Shown in pieces: positions 61,322 to 64,000 of a DNA stretch of 64,000 nucleotides. This DNA is from Hanleya hanleyi (lineage: Eukaryota > Mollusca > Polyplacophora > Lepidopleurida > Hanleyidae), in contig JAVTVY010018901.1 of the NCBI GenBank assembly GCA_036873755.1, forward strand, positions 16,468-80,467, given 5' to 3'. Numbering within the stretch: position 1 is the first letter of the stretch; every line of letters starts with the position of its first letter. Both the position numbers and the translations under genes were made by a program. The notes under the pieces are model-generated. The model worked only from the letters and a program-made list of their open reading frames with translations. It had not been told where the DNA came from and ran no database searches.

Positions 61322-64000
61322 TTGTTTTCAAGGTGTGTTTACAGTCACCTATGGCGACGCAGTCAACTCTGGAGAGCGGCCATTGACCTGGCAAGATGTC
61401 CAGCTGAGAAGCAAGCTACTCAGGCCCTCTTCAACGACTTGGCTGTAAACGAAGTTCCTACCAGCAACTTATCGTTGGAAACGATACTGTTACCAGTGGA
61501 ATCTTCACAACAATCCCATGAAACAGTACAGATCACGGACACAGGATCACAGCTCCACGGCGAAGAGCAGTACCCTGGAGCTACATTTTAAGACGGTGAA
61601 CAAGTTACAGACCCAAGACGGCCTAGTTCAAGTTCACCGGAGAAGATGAGATACGGACTCTATACCGGAGCCGTTACAACTACGGATCTGGGCAGACTTC
61701 GGATTACAGTTCCCGTTCATCCAAGTCTCCGCAACTCAAGAAAGACAAGTCTGCCAGCCGGGACCTGGTGGAGAACCGGGACCCGGGACAGAGCCGCACC
61801 CTGGGCCTTCAAGGACCTCGACACCTCAGAGCGCCGGGACTCCGACTGCAGAGCACCTCGGACCCGACCATCGGAGAGAGAGGTTACTTCCAGAGGCGGT
61901 ACTACCCGCGGGACAGAGAACGACACGGACCTATGAAGTTCGGACTTATCCAGTACGCCGAGAGTCTACGTCTCACCGGGAGTCCACACCTACAGACCAC
62001 GGACGTTAGAGCAGCATACGGGACCATGGCTCTGAGAGATCAGCCCAATGCAGAACTCCGAGACCCCGTCAAGCCAAGAGCCTACAGAGACTAACGGGAT
62101 ACCGAGAGAATAGGCAAAGTGCAGACCAGTCAAGCCCAAGCCACGGCGATACGGTTTACTCTACTGCACCGGCTAGAGTGCTGACACGGACTCTACTAGA
62201 CAGCCCCATCACAGACACGGATCAAAGCGAGTACTCGGATACCAACTCCCGTTCATCCAAGTCCCCAAAGAACCGCCGTACCCCGGAGACACAGAGGGAC
62301 ACGGCGAAAAAGGCAGTCCGAAAATCAAGATCACGGACTCCACCACTACAGCGGGACCCCGGCTCAAGCACAGCTCACCGGTTCCACGGAGTTACGGCTC
62401 TATACCGGACGCCGGGAGTCGGACAAGCCAAAGGCCTACAGGGGCCGGGATTCCAAGGAATCACGACCCTATCCAGAGATCACGGCCCTATCCAGGGCGC
62501 CGTATTACGGAACTTGAGACCTCACGGACCTATCCAGACCACCGTGACTCCGATACCGGAGCACCGCGGGAGGAAACTACAGCCCGGAACCATACCACGC
62601 ACCCGGAGCCGTATCACGGAGCTGGATACACCTGAGAAGTCACGGACTCAAGCAGAACGGACTTATACAGATCACCGAGACTCCACATCCAAGGAGTCAC
62701 GGACTTATGAGGAACGGACTCAGCCAGAACGCCGTGAGCCGGCCTCTACTCCAGCTTGGACCCATACAACGGAGCCATACCTCGGTACTACGGCAAGCAG
62801 ATTTCGTAAACGAAGTCGCACACCGTTACAACGCCGAGATGCCTATCCTGTACGTCATCATCGAGAGAGGGACCGTCCTAGACGTCGGATCCCTTCACCT
62901 AGTCCAGCCTACCGGTCCAGTCGGTACCATAGGGACCATACCCCGGAGCGACCTTACAACAGACGAGGGAGAAGCTGTTCACCGGTTTCTCGTCAACAAG
63001 CATTGATGGCGAGGAGCGGACGTCTACCCACCATCACCGTAGCCCGTGCATCGGGATAAAACGGAAGTCCAGAGATGAACAGGACTCGTAGATCACCATT
63101 CTGGACCTGCCCCCAAGGAACAGACTTCTGCTCCAGGGGTACCTTCCAAGGCAAGCCTGGTCAAGAAACACAGTCATCCCCAGGCTTCACAGCCCCTTAC
63201 CAGGGTAGAGTTCCTTCATCGGAGACCCGTGAGATCACACGATATGAGGATCACGCACGATGTTCCACTTCCTCGGCATCCTCATCTCATACGGATTCAC
63301 CTCCTACGTCGGACGGAGGTAGAAGAATAAGACATGCTACCCTTCAGAGTCAGGATAGCGGAGCACGACGTTCCACTTCCTCGGCATCCTCATCTCATAC
63401 GGATTCACCTCCTACGTCGGGCGGAGGTAGAAGAATAAGACATGCTACCCTTCAAAGTCAGGATAGCGGCGGTACATACGTTGACTCCAGAGATGCCCAG
63501 ACCGGTGGTCGGCGATGACAAGCAGCCTGATGACCTCGCCGAGAACGGAGAAAACTTACTACGACACCTCTTTACGGTTTTAACAAACCTTCTGAGGAGG
63601 AAGCTGCGCCAACCTGCGCACCATCTCCAGCATCAGCCAACCTATACAACGCACTGGATCAACAATCGGAGACTTCGTCATCTCTCCAGGAGCCCGGTCC
63701 TTACAGGGCTTACACTCTTCACGGAGACAATCCACCGTTCAGGGCCCGAAGTCTGAACCGGATCTTGACAGACTGTTGAACTTCACGAGGACACCACACC
63801 AGTGGGGGTACTTCAACAGAGGCAAGCCTGTGCTGTGGAAGATATGATGCTGACACAACACAGAATTACATCATACTCTGATTGGTTCCTGACGGCTATC
63901 TCCAAGGTGATTCAGGATCCAGACGTGAAGCATAAGCGGGATCATTGACCTTTTCACGGGCCAAGATGGAATTCTTCGGCGCCTTATCGACTCTACAGAG
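61322..64000 (+). pseudogene. SR-rich, GC-rich retroelement-like coding block, frame-broken
   Basis: Sharp rise in GC and CpG against the AT-rich intron. Open frames shift: 61322-61591 (contains SQLWRAAIDLARCPAEKQAT), then SR-rich pieces with SRSSKSP motifs (around 61693 and again around 62250), a 293-codon frame 62178-63059 rich in Arg, Thr, Pro and Ser, and 63075-63518. Near 63800-63950 a stretch reads QRQACAVEDMMLTQHRITSY then SDWFLTAISKVIQDPDVKHK. This mix of an SR-rich part followed by a helical 'DWFL.AI.K' region is what I would expect of a gag-like protein from a DIRS-type or similar retroelement. No reverse transcriptase or recombinase is seen before the edge. Stops and shifts suggest a decayed copy. 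Confidence 0.4.
63256..63471 (+). repeat. 108-bp in-frame tandem duplication
   Basis: 'gttccacttcctcggcatcc' and onward to 'gtcaggatagcgg' occurs twice, with an offset of 108 bp. Encodes a 36-residue unit (STSSASSSHTDSPPTSDGGR followed by RIRHATLQSQDSG) twice in the retroelement-like block. Confidence 0.88.

Noticed and set aside
61322..61591. Exon 11 of the CPED1-like gene
   Set aside because: The open frame would need a different phase from exon 10 (phase 0) at the available AG sites, and the protein text does not resemble the expected next CPED1 segment. Treated as part of the retroelement-like block.

Overview
This is eukaryotic, animal DNA. It has spliced exons with GT..AG borders, introns up to about 37.6 kb, little coding sequence, and many short non-autonomous transposons and tandem arrays. 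The dispersed repeats look molluscan, most plausibly gastropod and possibly abalone-like: a SINE ending in 'gcgacgttaaatcatattcactcactcac', repeats carrying 'gagttatgcccctt', and repeats with 'gccatcttggatt'. No bacterial operon, CRISPR array, tRNA or rRNA gene could be recognised.

Host gene. The + strand carries the 5' part of one large gene. I read it as the molluscan counterpart of CPED1 (C7orf58; a type II membrane protein with a TTL-like ATP-grasp region, a cadherin-like region and a C-terminal PC-esterase). Ten coding exons (1652-1951, 39551-39737, 47827-47939, 50397-50481, 52249-52426, 55210-55390, 56564-56739, 57551-57623, 59826-59987, 60598-60702) join in phase into 1560 nt, or 520 codons without a stop. 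The cadherin-like and esterase exons would lie beyond the right edge.

Layout. 1-1651: upstream sequence or 5' UTR. 1952-39550: intron 1, full of mobile DNA. It holds a 2.5-kb tandem segmental duplication with 30-bp minisatellites (about 2.2-8.7 kb), a foldback and TIR element (10.2-11.9 kb), a hAT transposon with an intact two-exon transposase (16535-20436) whose 5' half plus flank is present again as a nearly identical tandem copy (10.63-14.51 kb), a gene fragment followed by a 157-bp satellite (24.1-25.8 kb), a TTAA-flanked TIR element (29.4-30.7 kb), a palindrome-filled MITE (31.16-31.69 kb), a TA-flanked TIR element (31.7-33.3 kb) and smaller repeats. 39738-60597: shorter introns containing a 30-bp minisatellite (45.2-47.2 kb), a 43-bp minisatellite that copies the exon-3 splice donor about 48 times (47.9-49.96 kb), a G-rich 28-bp array (53.95-54.93 kb) and a foldback family (57.97-59.64 kb). 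61.3-64.0 kb: a GC-rich, SR-rich, frame-broken retroelement-like block.

The most unusual features are the minisatellite that multiplies an exon's own 5' splice site, the fresh partial tandem duplication of a hAT element, and several transposons whose borders can be read to the base from target-site duplications or from a paralogous empty site. All family names come from visible motifs and memory; no database search was possible.
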